Translations under genes and position numbers: made by a program
Part shown: piece by piece, positions 1-9,100 of the stretch
Numbering within the stretch: the stretch's first letter is position 1
How the letters are laid out: each line of letters starts with the position of its first letter
NCBI GenBank assembly: GCA_951813395.1
Contig: OX638356.1
Span: 1,405,340 to 1,469,339, forward strand
Length of the DNA: 64,000 nt
Direction: 5' to 3'
Source of the DNA: Longimicrobiales bacterium
Lineage (GTDB): Bacteria > Gemmatimonadota > Gemmatimonadetes > Longimicrobiales > Gaopeijiaceae
Notes under the pieces: model-generated
The model's input: only the letters and a program-made list of their open reading frames with translations
Databases searched by the model: none
Told to the model about the DNA's origin: nothing

Positions 1-1
1 C

Positions 2-88
2 TGGCTCGGGATGCAGATGGCGTACGACCTGCAGCGTGCCCTTGATCGCGCGGACGAAATTGAGGTTGAGAGATTCGAGGCTGCCTGA
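2..88 (+). CDS. HigA-like antitoxin, C-terminal fragment (cut by window edge)
   Basis: Only the last 28 residues are present, because the gene runs off the left edge. The reading frame begins WLGMQMAYDL and ends with TGA at 86-88. That pattern (WLxxQxxYDL near the C-terminus) is typical of HigA-family XRE antitoxins, which bind and neutralise HigB-type mRNA-cleaving toxins and repress their own operon. The helix-turn-helix region would lie outside the window, so the call rests on the tail alone. It sits at the edge of a cluster of toxin-antitoxin genes, which fits. If correct, the HigB toxin should lie just upstream, beyond base 1. Confidence 0.55.
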   Translation, partial: WLGMQMAYDLQRALDRADEIEVERFEAA

Positions 89-207
89 TGCCGGCAACGC
101 CGGCGGCTACCACCGCATCGGAGCGGGCGCCGCGGGTGCTATTGCCGGTGCGGCCGATCGGCTAAAGCCAGGGCTGGCTGTTAGTCGACCATAGCGGTCG
201 GCGACTG

Positions 208-525
208 CTATCCCGATCTCGACCGTGGCGGGATCGAGCGCGCTGCGTGCTCACCCATCCAGGCCATGAACTCATCGGCTGTGTCGCAGTCCATCGCAGC
301 GGCGTAGACTGCCTCGAAGTCCGGACGCGACGGCTGCGCCGAAACCTCCGCCAGTTTTCGAGCCGCCTCTACGCCGAACTTGAGCTCGACAAGCCTGCGC
401 AGCAGTTGCCGCCGCCGCTCGATGACCCGTACGATGCGCTGCTCGATCCCCTGGTCCCGACCCTCATCCACGCCGTCCCTGTACCGGCGCACCGCCCGTT
501 TGCTCTTCGGCTTGATCACTGCCAT
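208..525 (-). CDS. Small hypothetical protein resembling the C-terminal tail of Rpn/PD-(D/E)XK transposase-like nucleases
   Basis: A 105-residue frame starting at the ATG at 525 (an ATG at 555 is also possible). It is highly charged, with a DEGRDQGIEQR segment followed by an arginine-rich helix and a C-terminal DTADEFMAWM stretch. This resembles the charged helical tail after the nuclease domain in Rpn (YhgA-like) recombination-promoting nucleases; the nuclease core itself is absent. It may be a remnant of such a gene or an independent small protein. No ribosome binding site or partner decides this. It lies between a HigA fragment and a propeller gene in the accessory region. Confidence 0.35.
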   Translation of the reverse strand: MAVIKPKSKRAVRRYRDGVDEGRDQGIEQRIVRVIERRRQLLRRLVELKFGVEAARKLAEVSAQPSRPDFEAVYAAAMDCDTADEFMAWMGEHAARSIPPRSRSG

Positions 526-555
526 CACCTCCCTTGTCGTTCCCGCCGTCTCCAT

Positions 556-859
556 TTCGGCGCCAAGTCACGGATGCATGAACGTGGGTCCGAATCGGGG
601 GCGTTTCCATTGCTGGTTGGGACAGATTCCGTATTGGTGCTCCGGGCGTCCGGGTCACCGGCCGGAGTTTCAGCCGATCCCCCCTGAAATCGTTGCCGCG
701 CGGAGTCGATGCGACAGGGTTTGCCGCCCGCGCGGTGCCGTGATGGCTGCTCGCCGCCACGTTGCCCACATCCTCCACTTGTTGCCGACCTTGCAGGGGA
801 CCGGGGCGGAACCCACCCTTTGTGGGTGCCTCCCCAACATGATGGAGTCAGTGTCAGGA
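556..859. other. Gene-free stretch upstream of the propeller lipoprotein gene
   Basis: I see no convincing gene here. Open frames exist on both strands but have arginine- and proline-rich low-complexity translations typical of shadow frames in high-GC DNA. The stretch presumably holds the promoter of the lipoprotein gene that starts near 860. No clear -35/-10 pair, repeat or hairpin stood out. Confidence 0.4.
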
Positions 860-2083
860 ATGCCCACCCGCCCTCGTTCGCCTCGCGTCCCCCTCTCCCC
901 CCTCCCCGTCACCCTCGCGGCCACCATGGCTGTCGCCTGCGCCCAGGGAGACTCCGCTGCCGAGGCCGACGACCTCACCACCACCATCGACACCATCAAC
1001 GGCGTCCTCCACGTCACCACCGCCGGCACCCCTCCCGAGTGGCAACTCACCCAGGTCGTCTCCATCGGCCCCAGCTCCGTCACGGAACAGGAGACTCCCG
1101 ACGAATTCGGCCGTGTCAGTTCCGTCGCCCTCGGCCCCGACGGGACCGTCTTCGTCGCGGACGCCGCGAACCGCGAGATCCGCGTCTTCGGTCTGGACGG
1201 GGCGCACCTCCGCACCTTCGGGCGACAAGGCGAAGGGCCCGGCGAGTTCACAAGCATCTATTCGATCGCCTGGGCTGGGGACCGGCTTCTTGTCTTCGAC
1301 CCGCCGCTGGGCCGCATCGGCGAGTTCTCGGCCGAGGGCGAGTGGCTCGGCCAGAGGACAACCGCGGGAGGTCTGACCGGCAGCGGAATCCGGTTCTACA
1401 CGGTCGGGGCTGACGAGGTCTTTCGCTTTGCCCTCCGTTCGGATATGGAATCCCAGTGGGTAGGCCTCGACAGCCGCGGCGACACCGGCGACACCTTGCC
1501 CTACCTGCGGGCTCCTGAGGACCTGCCGGGCGCGACCCCTGCCCTTGTCTGCCGGTACGAGGGGGGAATCGGCTTCTACCCGCACACCGTCGGAGCGAAG
1601 TTGGTGCAGCAGCCGGCCTCCGGTGGAATCATGTACTCCGCGTGGGGGTACTTCTATCGGATCGCCGTAACAGCGGCCGGCGGCGACACCCTGCGCGTGA
1701 TTGAGCGTGACTTGCCGACCGAGCCGATCACGGCCGAGGAGTGGGCAGCCGGAAGCGCGGATTTCGAGGAGTTTCGGGAGCGGAGACCGGACGCCTCCTG
1801 CAACCCCCGAAGCTACAGCCGGCCGGATCGCAAACCATTCATCGAAGAGATCTTCGTGGCTCCCGACGGCAAGTTGTGGGTCGAAGTCATCCGCACCGTG
1901 GGCAACCGCTGGGAGTTCTTCGATTCAGAGGGGAGGCTGCTCGGCAGCGTGCCCGCCGTCCCGTACAAGGAGCGTACGGTTCCGGTATTCCGTGGCGATC
2001 ATCTCGCGACGGTCCGCCAGGACGATTTGGACCTGGACCACGTTGACGTGTGGCGGCTGGAACGGCGGCCCGCCGGACGATAA
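860..2083 (+). CDS. 6-bladed beta-propeller lipoprotein
   Basis: About 407 residues. The frame stays open upstream to 380, but the plausible starts are ATGs at 839, 842 and 860, since a lipoprotein-type signal follows directly (hydrophobic LPVTLAATMAVAC, with Cys near residue 24). The mature part has NHL-like repeats: VSSVALGPDGTVFVAD and REIRVFGLDG, then the GRQGEGPGEF signature shared with three other proteins in this window. Such proteins are exported and lipid-anchored; their ligand is usually unknown. No operon partner is evident: the left neighbour is convergent and 190 bp without a gene follow. Function beyond a propeller scaffold cannot be read from the sequence. Confidence 0.75.
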   Translation: MPTRPRSPRVPLSPLPVTLAATMAVACAQGDSAAEADDLTTTIDTINGVLHVTTAGTPPEWQLTQVVSIGPSSVTEQETPDEFGRVSSVALGPDGTVFVADAANREIRVFGLDGAHLRTFGRQGEGPGEFTSIYSIAWAGDRLLVFDPPLGRIGEFSAEGEWLGQRTTAGGLTGSGIRFYTVGADEVFRFALRSDMESQWVGLDSRGDTGDTLPYLRAPEDLPGATPALVCRYEGGIGFYPHTVGAKLVQQPASGGIMYSAWGYFYRIAVTAAGGDTLRVIERDLPTEPITAEEWAAGSADFEEFRERRPDASCNPRSYSRPDRKPFIEEIFVAPDGKLWVEVIRTVGNRWEFFDSEGRLLGSVPAVPYKERTVPVFRGDHLATVRQDDLDLDHVDVWRLERRPAGR

Positions 2084-2273
2084 CGCGCGCCAGACGCGCG
2101 GGGGCGAGGCACCTCTGCTCGTGGTTCCACTGAATCGGCGGTGGAGTTTGCGAGACCGTCTCCACGGGGTTCAAGGACCACCGATGGCGTCGATCGGATT
2201 CCCGTTCGGTAAGAGGGATGCAATGAGGTAATCGCTTGGTAGAAATTCGTGTACGTGATGTTATAGCAGTCAC

Positions 2274-2912
2274 TTATGGTTCTTCTGACACACTGTCGGT
2301 CTCTGCGGTCCGGCTCTCGCCAGGACGGACGGCGAACTGGTTGATCCAGCTGACGACGTTGCCCCGCCGGGTCCCGGTGATGTGGATGGCGCGCGCCACT
2401 TCGTAGAGCGAAACGCCGCCGCGGGGGATCAGGCGGTGGAGGTCGAAGCTCCGGATGCAGGCGAAGACGTGCCAGACGTGGGACCACGTTTGGGGGGAGA
2501 GTTCCGCCGATCGAAAATGGCGCCGCAGAAGAGGTCCGGAAGGACGATCGGGCATGCCTGCGAGATAGGCGCACGAGAGGCCGTGGAAGAACGCGTTTGC
2601 CTCCGGGATGCCGCCTGGAGGTACAATGGGCGCATGGGCTCGAGGATGGTCGAACCAGGAGAGGGGTAGAGGGTGGAGCCTGGTGCGGAGTTCGGGGAAG
2701 CCGTGGAACAGGGTGAGAGGCTTGGAGCGACCGCCGATTAGGGAACCGTGGGGGCCGAGGCCTTCGGCTTCGGGGTCTCCGCCGCGAAGGAGACAACGCT
2801 CGAAGCGGTCGCGCTCGTAGCGCGCGTAGAGCTCTTCGCGTGAGGGAATGCGCTCCGGATCGTGCGGTGGGGGATCGAAGTAGAGAGTGCGGACCATACC
2901 GAGGTCGAGCAT
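2274..2912 (-). CDS. Unrecognised protein encoded directly downstream of an AbiEii-type nucleotidyltransferase
   Basis: A 212-residue protein that I do not recognise. It starts 5 nt after the stop of the AbiEii-like gene (stop at 2918), so the two are almost certainly co-transcribed and translationally coupled. It has no signal peptide or membrane segment. Visible features are an acidic/basic N-terminal helix (EELYARYERDRFERCLLRG), aromatic-rich middle segments, and a C-terminal helix-turn-helix-like stretch (VSLYEVARAI, then RRGNVVSWINQFAV). The position suggests an antitoxin or functional partner of the nucleotidyltransferase, but it does not look like AbiEi, and it lies after the toxin rather than before it. 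That role is inference from gene order only. Confidence 0.6.
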   Translation of the reverse strand: MLDLGMVRTLYFDPPPHDPERIPSREELYARYERDRFERCLLRGGDPEAEGLGPHGSLIGGRSKPLTLFHGFPELRTRLHPLPLSWFDHPRAHAPIVPPGGIPEANAFFHGLSCAYLAGMPDRPSGPLLRRHFRSAELSPQTWSHVWHVFACIRSFDLHRLIPRGGVSLYEVARAIHITGTRRGNVVSWINQFAVRPGESRTAETDSVSEEP

Positions 2913-2917
2913 GGGAG

Positions 2918-3643
2918 TCAGCCGCTGTGAGAAGGCGAAGCGCTGTGGCGGGGCGCGGGTGGATCCCTGTCGTCGAGGTGGCGGCCGATCACGCGCTGGA
3001 CGATGGCAACGGAGTCGGCGGCCTCGTCAGCGTAGGCGGGCTGCAGGAGCGGTTGACGATGTCCGTCGGCCCAGCCGGGGGGCAGGAGGTCGAGCTCGTT
3101 GCGGATGTCGTCGAGGGACGGTGGGGGGATTGTGGCGAGGGCGTTGTCGAGGGCCTCGGGATCGAGGCGCTGGGCCACGGCGATGTCATAGAGGTCGCGA
3201 GGCACGAAGATGTGGTATTCAGCGAGGCGGTAGGTGAGTTTCTTGGCAAGGATTTCCGCATTGGTTTCGAGCGGCACGCATGTGCCTCGCACGATATCGG
3301 TGGAGACCGGCTGGTCGGTGAGCGAAGTAGTGGCGAGAATGGTGATCTCGCCGTCCCGAAGCGCGATGAGAGTATAGCGATGACCGACGCCGAGTTGCTC
3401 GACGGCTTGGGTGTGCAACTCTACATCGGCGGAGAATCGGTCAGAGTCGCGATACAGTTTGGCGTACGCCTCATGACCTGTGAAGAGGTCCACGTCGGTA
3501 CTGTGGCGGTGCGTCCAGCGGGCGGCAAGCGCCGTGCCGCCGCCAAGGCAGATGTGTTGTTCGCCGCCGAGGTGGTCGGCAAGAGGCTTGCGAACAGCTT
3601 CGAGGAGTTCGGCCGGCCCGCGCGGAAGGTCGAGTTCAGCCAT
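2918..3643 (-). CDS. AbiEii/DUF1814-type nucleotidyltransferase (putative type IV toxin) without a canonical AbiEi
   Basis: A 241-residue protein from the ATG at 3643 (an upstream ATG at 3727 would add a His/Arg-rich leader that looks untranslated). Residues 34-52 hold the polymerase-beta-fold signature: GGGTALAARW followed by HSTDVDLF, with Asp50 and Asp52 as likely metal ligands. A later KKLTYRLAEY/PRDLYDIAVAQ block matches the second conserved region of DUF1814. Family members such as AbiEii and mycobacterial MenT toxins transfer nucleotides, in MenT3 onto tRNA ends. The usual partner AbiEi is absent upstream, where a 133-bp gap separates it from vapC. Instead an unknown 212-residue gene follows 5 nt downstream. 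Confidence 0.82.
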   Translation of the reverse strand: MAELDLPRGPAELLEAVRKPLADHLGGEQHICLGGGTALAARWTHRHSTDVDLFTGHEAYAKLYRDSDRFSADVELHTQAVEQLGVGHRYTLIALRDGEITILATTSLTDQPVSTDIVRGTCVPLETNAEILAKKLTYRLAEYHIFVPRDLYDIAVAQRLDPEALDNALATIPPPSLDDIRNELDLLPPGWADGHRQPLLQPAYADEAADSVAIVQRVIGRHLDDRDPPAPRHSASPSHSG

Positions 3644-3776
3644 CAGTCGGCGACCTTCCCGACGGTGACGCCCGGTTTCGTTGTGCTGATCATGATGATC
3701 CTCCCTCGACTCGCACCGAAAATGCAACGAAGGCGGCGGGTATCGCCAGATGGGTGGCTGACCGGCTCATCGCACC

Positions 3777-4166
3777 TCAGCGCAGGGTCCCGGCGGCGGC
3801 CTTCAGCGCGCGGTCGAATGTCTTGATGCGGGTAACGCCGCGCCGCTGACAGCTGGCGAGGTGGCACAGGTCGCGGGCCCCGAGCGCAGGATGCCGGGCG
3901 GCGAGTTCGATACCGAGGATCACGTCGTCGCGTTCGAGGGGCCACACCTCCATCCGGGTCCGGTCGACGATCCGCAGCGCTACGGCGAGGGCCTGTGTTC
4001 GCTCCACGGGCAGATACGCGTGGGCAAGTTCCTGAAGGACTTCGGACGACGTTGCGAGCGGTTGCTGGTCCGTCGTCGCCTCGGCGAAGAAGCGACGGGC
4101 CGGTGGTTGGAGCGGGTGATCTCTTCCCACCGCATACATCAGGACACTGGTGTCTACGAAGATCAT
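3777..4166 (-). CDS. VapC-like PIN-domain toxin
   Basis: A 129-residue PIN-domain protein. The start at 4166 gives the typical N-terminus MIFVDTSVLMYAVG. Acidic residues expected in the PIN active site are visible: Asp5, Glu42 or Glu46, Asp99 (GARDLCHLA) and Asp118 (TFDRAL). PIN toxins are Mg-dependent RNases that cleave tRNA or rRNA when freed from their antitoxin. The ribbon-helix-helix antitoxin gene ends 11 nt upstream, giving the usual antitoxin-then-toxin order. All catalytic positions look intact, so it is probably active. The RNA target cannot be inferred. Confidence 0.85.
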   Translation of the reverse strand: MIFVDTSVLMYAVGRDHPLQPPARRFFAEATTDQQPLATSSEVLQELAHAYLPVERTQALAVALRIVDRTRMEVWPLERDDVILGIELAARHPALGARDLCHLASCQRRGVTRIKTFDRALKAAAGTLR

Positions 4167-4177
4167 TGTGCGGAACG

Positions 4178-4453
4178 TCAGGTCCTGGCTGCGCCACGGC
4201 CCCGGGAGGCGCGCATGACGTCGAGATGCTGCTCCCAGTCCGGCTCGGTGCCGCATCCCATCTCCGCATCGCGGTCCGCGAAGAACCGCCACACGTCATC
4301 TTCCGTGCGAAACGGTTCAGAGTCTGCATGATGGTCCAGCCGGTCGGCGGCAGCGGCGCGCAGCCAGGCGCTCAGGGTAAGGCCTTCGCGGCGGGCGGCG
4401 GCGGCGTATCGGGTGCGGTCGGGCTCCGAGACGACCAGGTGGATTCGTGGCAT
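4178..4453 (-). CDS. Ribbon-helix-helix antitoxin of the VapC-like toxin
   Basis: A 91-residue protein read from the ATG at 4453. The N-terminal part (MPRIHLVVSEPDR, then a GLTLSAWLRAAAADRL helix) has the strand-helix-helix layout of ribbon-helix-helix DNA-binding antitoxins. The acidic, tryptophan-rich C-terminal half (DDVWRFFADRDAEM, EPDWEQHLDVM) is the likely toxin-binding tail. It precedes the PIN toxin by 11 nt. Two direct ATACACA heptamers 19 bp apart lie upstream at 4484-4490 and 4503-4509 and could be its own operator. The exact antitoxin subfamily is not certain. Confidence 0.75.
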   Translation of the reverse strand: MPRIHLVVSEPDRTRYAAAARREGLTLSAWLRAAAADRLDHHADSEPFRTEDDVWRFFADRDAEMGCGTEPDWEQHLDVMRASRGRGAART

Positions 4454-4635
4454 CGGACTGCTTCCAGGGAATGGGCATACAACATACACACTCACATGGA
4501 TAATACACATATCGTGCTCGTCCTCCAATCCCGTCCGCGAAACGCGAAGGGGGGGCCAGACAACAGAGTACTGCCGGCTCCTACCCAGATCGCCAATCTA
4601 TTGTAGTTATTTGTAAATATTAGCATATTCTATGC
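4454..4635. promoter_or_regulatory. Divergent control region between the VapBC-like pair and the AbiE pair
   Basis: This region is much richer in A+T than its surroundings. On the left are two ATACACA direct repeats (4484-4490, 4503-4509) facing the antitoxin gene. On the right is an inverted repeat AATAT-tagc-ATATT (4616-4629) ending 6 nt before the AbiEi start codon. A TATTCT -10-like hexamer at 4626-4631 with TTGTAG at 4601-4606 would start transcription close to the ATG at 4636, which would make a leaderless mRNA. The elements are visible, but their roles are inferred. Confidence 0.45.
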
Positions 4636-5274
4636 ATGACATTCGCTGAACTGCTCGAAACCGTGGAGGACGAACCCGTCTTCGAGACCGGGTTGCTGCT
4701 GGCGGGCCGCGGCCATGAGCCGGGCCTTCCCGCGCAGTTGAGCCGATGGTCCGCGTCGAGGAGGCTGTTTCGGCTGCGTCGCGGTCTGTATGCGCTGGCG
4801 CCGCCGTACCGCAAGGTCATCCCTCATCCCTTCCTTGTCGCCAACCGGCTGGAGCCCGGATCCTACGTGAGCGGACTCTCGGCGCTGGCGTACGCCAATG
4901 CCATTCCGGAGTTCGTCGCCGAGGTAACCAGCTGCGGTCCGGGGCGTCCCCGGATTCGGGAGACGCCGCTCGGGCGGTTCTCCTTTCGGTACCTCAAACC
5001 GCAGCTGCGGAGCGGGTATAGGCTGGTTGATCTGGGTGGTCGCCAGTGGGCTTTTGTTGCGTCGCCGGAGAAGGCCCTGCTCGACCTGATCCATCTTCAG
5101 CCGGGCGGTGACAATCCTGCCTGGGTCGTCGGGCTGCGGCTGAACCTCGAGGCCCTGTCCGCCCGGCGTCTGTTGGAGATCGCGGAGGCTACGGGCAGCC
5201 CGAAGCTGAGGCGCGCGGCGGTTCATCTGGAGCGTCGGGCCTGCGATCCGGCCCTGGCCTACGAACCGCTGTGA
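4636..5274 (+). CDS. AbiEi-like antitoxin of a type IV toxin-antitoxin pair
   Basis: A 212-residue protein with the AbiEi layout. An N-terminal winged-helix region (FAELLETVED ... LRRGLYALAP) recognises DNA, then comes the conserved core with YVSGLSALAY, GRFSFRYLKP and VASPEKALLDLIHL. Members repress their own promoter and counter the AbiEii nucleotidyltransferase without forming a tight complex. The gene overlaps the toxin start by 4 nt (GTGA at 5271-5274), a sign of coupled translation. The AT-rich inverted repeat just upstream is a candidate operator. Length and motif order are normal for the family. Confidence 0.85.
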   Translation: MTFAELLETVEDEPVFETGLLLAGRGHEPGLPAQLSRWSASRRLFRLRRGLYALAPPYRKVIPHPFLVANRLEPGSYVSGLSALAYANAIPEFVAEVTSCGPGRPRIRETPLGRFSFRYLKPQLRSGYRLVDLGGRQWAFVASPEKALLDLIHLQPGGDNPAWVVGLRLNLEALSARRLLEIAEATGSPKLRRAAVHLERRACDPALAYEPL

Positions 5275-6074
5275 AGGACCATCTGCGTTCCCTCTTGCGC
5301 GGCCTGGATCCCCTGGTCGGCCGCAACGTCCTCCGGGAGTACCTGCAAGCCCGGATTCTCGGGGGTCTGCAGCGGGCCGGGGCGATGTCGCCGCTCGCGT
5401 TCCAGGGTGGCACGGCCCTGCGGTTCCTTTACGGTCTGCGCCGGTACTCCGAGGACCTCGATTTCGCACTGGAGGGGCCGCGCGAGCTCTACGACCTGCG
5501 TGGCTGGAGCGGGTCGATCGTGCGGCAGTTCCGGCGTGAGGGCTACGAGGCCGAAGCGTCGGTGCGCGACCGCGGGACCGTCCATACCGGCTGGATCCGC
5601 CTGCGGGGCGTGCTCTACGAAACCGGGCTATCGCCGCACCGGGATGAGACGCTGGGCGTCAAGGTCGACGTGGACACCAATCCGCCTGCGGGTGCCGTCA
5701 CCGCAACCCGCCTGATCCGAAGGCACGTGACGCTGAGGCTCCATCACCACGACCGCGCATCACTTCTGGCGCGCAAGCTGCACGCGGTCCTGTGCCGGCC
5801 GTGGGCCAAGGGCCGGGATATCTACGACCTTGCCTGGTACCTGAGCGATCCGACCTGGCCGTCTCCGAACCTCGAGTTGCTCAACGCGGCGATCAGGCAG
5901 ACCGGTGCGGAGACCCTGCCACTCGATGCGGCCACCTGGCCCAGGATTGTGGCGAAACGAGTGGCGGGATTGTCGTGGGAGGCGGTCGTCGCCGATGTGC
6001 GTCCGTTCCTGGAGGGCGAAGAGAGGATGGTCGGGAAGGCCGATGTGCTGGGGTTGCTGGACGCCGGTGGGTGA
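5271..6074 (+). CDS. AbiEii-type nucleotidyltransferase toxin
   Basis: A 267-residue DUF1814 protein starting with GTG at 5271, inside the stop of the AbiEi gene. The signature GGTALRFLYG with RRYSEDLDFAL places the two catalytic aspartates at residues 62 and 64. The second conserved block (SLLARKLHAV ... KGRDIYDLAWYL) is also present, so the enzyme looks intact. With its upstream AbiEi partner it forms a complete type IV toxin-antitoxin/abortive-infection pair. The substrate is probably tRNA or another RNA by analogy with MenT enzymes, but this cannot be read from the sequence. It is only distantly similar to the other AbiEii-like gene at 2918-3643. Confidence 0.88.
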   Translation: MKDHLRSLLRGLDPLVGRNVLREYLQARILGGLQRAGAMSPLAFQGGTALRFLYGLRRYSEDLDFALEGPRELYDLRGWSGSIVRQFRREGYEAEASVRDRGTVHTGWIRLRGVLYETGLSPHRDETLGVKVDVDTNPPAGAVTATRLIRRHVTLRLHHHDRASLLARKLHAVLCRPWAKGRDIYDLAWYLSDPTWPSPNLELLNAAIRQTGAETLPLDAATWPRIVAKRVAGLSWEAVVADVRPFLEGEERMVGKADVLGLLDAGG

Positions 6075-6137
6075 TTGTCGCCGGTCAATACGGCGCGCTA
6101 CGGTCCTCCTGTCAGGTGCCTGTGCGATCGTGGAACT

Positions 6138-9100
6138 TCACCCCACCACCTCCCCCGCTTCGGCCGTCAGCACTTCCAGCATCTCCATGTAGAAGTCCCG
6201 GCGTGAGCGCTGGTCCTGGGTGAGCGGCGCGACCACGCCCTCGACGTCGCCCGACAGGCGGCTGATGCGGCTCGTCAGTTCGCCGAACTCGCGGGCCAGG
6301 TCGCGCAGTTTGGTGGCGCGGGGGCCGGTGTCGTCGTCGGCGACGTCTTCGAGCGCGTCCTGGATGCGGGTGCGTTCGCCGGCGGCCCGCGTCAGGGCGT
6401 CCGCGAGGTCCAGCAGCGTGGCGGTCCAGGCGGCGCGCACGCCCGGTGACGCGTTGATGCGCGGGTCCTCGCGCACCGTGAACTGCTGCACGAGGTCGGC
6501 TGCCATGCCGTCCTGGCCCGCAACCTCCAGCCGCGCCGTGTACGTGCCGGGCACGACGAGCGGACCCCGGGCAGCGCGCTGGAACGGTCCCGGCGCGACG
6601 TCGTCGTCGCCGCCCACCTCGTGGCGCATGTCCCACACCACGCGGTTCATGCCCTGCCGGGTGGTGCCGGTCACCGTGGCCACGCGGCCACCGTCCGTGT
6701 CCTGGATTGCAACCTCGACCGTGCCGTCCCCGGCGGCCTCGCCGAGCCAGTAGTCGAGGATTGCGCCGAGCGGGGGGTTTTCGCCCCGATAGTGCACATC
6801 TCCCGTGTGGGCCGCGCGACCGGCGCGGCGGATCTGCACCGCGGGCTCGATGGTGAAGAGGTGGGCGCTCTTCTGAACCACCACCTCCGACAGCTCCTGC
6901 AGCGCGTTGATCTGATCGAGGATCCAGATGCCGCGGCCGTGCGTTCCGAGCACGAGATCATTCTCGCGCGGATGGATGACGAGGTCGTTGAAGGGCAGGG
7001 TGGGCATGCCGCCCCGGAGCTCGGTCCACTGCGCGCCGCCGTCCATGGTGTAGTAGAGGCCGATTTCGGCGCCGAGGAAGAGGACCGACGGGTTGCGCAG
7101 GTCCTCGCGCACGGTTCGCAGCACGCGGTCGGCGGGCAGGTTGCCGGTGATCGAGACCCAGGTCTGGCCGTAGTCGTCGGAGCGGTAGAGGTAGTTGGCG
7201 TAGTCGTCGTTGCGGTAGTTGTTCCAGACGGCGTAGACGCGGGCCTCGTCGTGGCGGGAGGGCTCGATGCCGCTGACCCAGGCCCCGTTGGGAAGGCCGG
7301 GGAAGTCGGCGCGGGCGGAGCCGGAGGGGGCGAAGGAGCCGGAGGGGGCGGGCGGCTCGTCGGAGTCTGAGATGTCGCGGGCGGAGAGGTCGGTCCAGCG
7401 CTCGCCGCTGTCGTGCGAGACGTGGAGGCGGCCGTCGTCGGTGCCGGCGTAGATGAGGCCCCGCCGGAGCGGGCTTTCGGAGACGGCCGAGATGGTGGGC
7501 CAGTAGGGGATGCCGTCGTCCAGCGAGGGGGTATTGTCGTCGGGCATCTGTCCCATGATCGGGACGGAGCGCCGGTCGGTTCCCGTGGTGAGGTCGCCCA
7601 GCGGCTGCCACGAGTCCCCGCGGTCCGTGGTCTTCCACATGATGTTGGTGCCGGCGTAGAGGGTCGACGCGTCGTGGGGCGAGATGATGAAGGGGCCGTC
7701 CCAGTTGGCGGGGGCCATGGCGTTGCCGAGGCGCTGCTCCTCGAAGGTGCCGACCTCGCGCCAGGTCTCCCAGTTGCGGCGTCCGGCGATGTGTCCGACG
7801 GGGTCGCCGGGACGGATGGCGGTGCGCTGGCCGGTGCGCGTGTCGAAGCGCGACAGGCCGAGGTACTGGGACTCGGTGTAGATGATCGTGTTGTTGGTCG
7901 TGTCGGCCAGGTTGATGAAGCCGTCGCCGCCGCCCAGACGGGTCCAGTCGCTGTTGACGATGCCGTTCTGGCGCCAGGTCTCGCTGGGACCCATCCACGA
8001 GCCGTTGTCCTGGAGCCCGCCGTAGACGTTGTAGGGGCGTGCCATGTCGACGCTGACCCGGTAGTACTGGCTGACCGGCAGGTCGGAGATGTAGAGCCAG
8101 TTGAGCCCGCGGTCGTAGGAGATTCCCAGGCCGCCGTCGTCGGCCTTCATGACGTGGCGGGAGTCGGAGGGGTTGACCCAGACCAGGCGATCGTCGCCGT
8201 GTAGGCTCTGGGGCGGGACGGTAAAGGTGCGGCCCCCGTCGTCCGAGAAGGAGTAGCTGTTGACCATGTAGATGCGCTGGTCGTCGCTCGGATCGACGGT
8301 GATCTGGCTGGCGTACATGGGCCGGGGATTCCAGTCGCTCATGAGCTCCCACGTGTCGCCGCGGTCCTCGGAGCGGTAGATGCCGGCGCGCCGCTCCGTG
8401 TAGGCGGTCGATGCGTTGTAGCGGTAGCCCTGCTCGACGGCCGCGTAGACGATGCGCGGGTCGCTGCGGTAGACGGACATGCCGATGCGCCCGATCACGT
8501 CCTCGGGGAGGCCGCGGGTGATGCCGGGGCCGGTTAGCCGCTCCCAGGTGTCGCCGCCGTCGGTGCTGCGGTGGAGCGCGCTGCTGGGGCCGCCTCCGTG
8601 GAAGCCCCAGGGGCGCCGCTGGCGCTGGTAGGTGGCGGCGTAGACGATGTTCGGCTGGTCGGGGTCGAGTGCGACATCCACGGCGCCGGTGTTCTCGTCG
8701 ACCTGCAGGATGGGTTCCCAGGTGTCGCCGCCATCGGCGCTTCGGTAGAGGCCGCGCTGCTCGTTCGGGCCCCAGAGGTGGCCCATGGCGGCGACGTAGA
8801 CGAGGTCCGCGTCGTCCGGGTGCAGCGCGATGCGCCCGATGTGCTTGCTGTCGCGCAGCCCCATGTTCGTCCAGGTCTCGCCCCCATCGGTGCTCTTGTA
8901 GACGCCGTCGCCCCACGACGAACTCTGCCGGTTGGCGCGCTCGCCCGTGCCGACCCAGACGATGGCCGTGTCACGCTGGTGGAGCGCGATCGCCCCGACC
9001 GAGTGGGTGCCCTCGTTCTCGAAGACGGGGTTGAGGGTGATCCCGTTGTCGCTTGTCTTGTAGACGCCCCCGGTGGCGGACCCGACGTAGAACTTGATCG

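Noticed and set aside
208-525. A complete Rpn nuclease gene
   Set aside because: Only a tail-like charged helical segment is present. The PD-(D/E)XK core is not found in any frame upstream, so it is listed only as a small hypothetical.
2840-3826. A 328-codon plus-strand open frame opposite the AbiEii-like gene
   Set aside because: The minus-strand frame carries an intact nucleotidyltransferase signature; the plus-strand frame has no motif and is explained as its shadow.
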